Shown here in pieces: positions 5,968 to 6,083 of a stretch of DNA of 6,083 nt (the stretch's first letter is position 1; each line of letters starts with the position of its first letter). This stretch comes from Deltaproteobacteria bacterium (GTDB lineage Bacteria; Desulfobacterota; Binatia; UBA9968), in assembly GCA_021323355.1 (NCBI GenBank), contig JAJONK010000198.1, forward strand, positions 1-6,083. Direction: 5' to 3'. The position numbers and the translations under genes are program-made. The notes under the pieces are model-generated. The model was not told the origin of the DNA. It ran no database searches and worked only from the letters and a program-made list of their open reading frames with translations.

Positions 5968-6083
5968 AAACTCGGCCGAATCGGACCGAGCGAGTTCAAT
6001 TTTGGACTTTGGCTTGCCAGTAGTTACATCGCGCTGACTATAACAGACCCCGACGATAAAGATACCCCCTGAAGTCAACACGT
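5950..6083 (-). CDS. possible 3' end of an upstream minus-strand gene (partial)
   Basis: One minus-strand frame is open from the window edge to a TAG at 5952-5950, 43 codons. It gives a hydrophobic stretch (GGIFIVGVCY) and then a polar, charged tail ending EFQRGGP. Its stop falls in the loop of the terminator hairpin. An open run of this length is not rare by chance, and another minus frame also ends near 6040, so this is only a candidate. If real, it would be the gene served by the terminator. Confidence 0.22.
   Translation of the reverse strand, partial: VLTSGGIFIVGVCYSQRDVTTGKPKSKIELARSDSAEFQRGGP
5969..5996 (-). repeat. second inverted repeat next to the terminator
   Basis: CTCGG (5971-5975) pairs with CCGAG (5986-5990), extended inward by CC/GG with a one-base bulge. 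AACTCG (5969-5974) can alternatively pair with CGAGTT (5991-5996). The fold abuts the terminator stem one base away. Two alternative outer pairings next to a terminator are what an attenuator could look like, but they could equally be incidental. Confidence 0.4.

Overview
The window reads as bacterial chromosome with mid-range base composition. All supported genes are on the minus strand. Genes with GGAG-type ribosome sites, intrinsic-terminator grammar and small integral membrane proteins with basic flanks fit a Gram-negative environmental bacterium (proteobacterium-like or similar). Nothing here fixes the genus. No transposase, integrase, phage, CRISPR or rRNA/tRNA gene is visible.

The right half (2352-5881) is one compact operon read right to left. 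First comes a 762-residue fusion of a GT4-type glycosyltransferase with a C-terminal helical, glycosidase-like (alpha/alpha) barrel domain. It overlaps by ATGA a 319-residue GH130 glycoside phosphorylase. An 88-residue protein of unknown function follows directly. A strong minus-strand intrinsic terminator or attenuator (5927-5967) lies only 45 bases upstream of the glycosyltransferase start. The stretch from there to the right edge may hold the 3' end of another minus-strand gene.

The left half is sparse. About 600 bases without a convincing gene (1744-2351) carry several inverted repeats, the best being a perfect 15-bp stem at 2140-2175. A 78-residue single-span membrane protein lies at 1495-1731. 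Another roughly 900 gene-poor bases (571-1494) contain an AT-rich 13-bp tandem repeat. A 187-residue protein with two membrane spans (7-570) closes the window, preceded by a clear ribosome site and a leader hairpin.

Working model (inference): the coupled pair handles a cytoplasmic glycan, probably with mannosidic linkages. The GT4 domain builds or extends it, and the GH130 enzyme recycles it by phosphorolysis. The role of the fused helical domain and of the small third protein is open, and this is the part of the window most likely to repay work.
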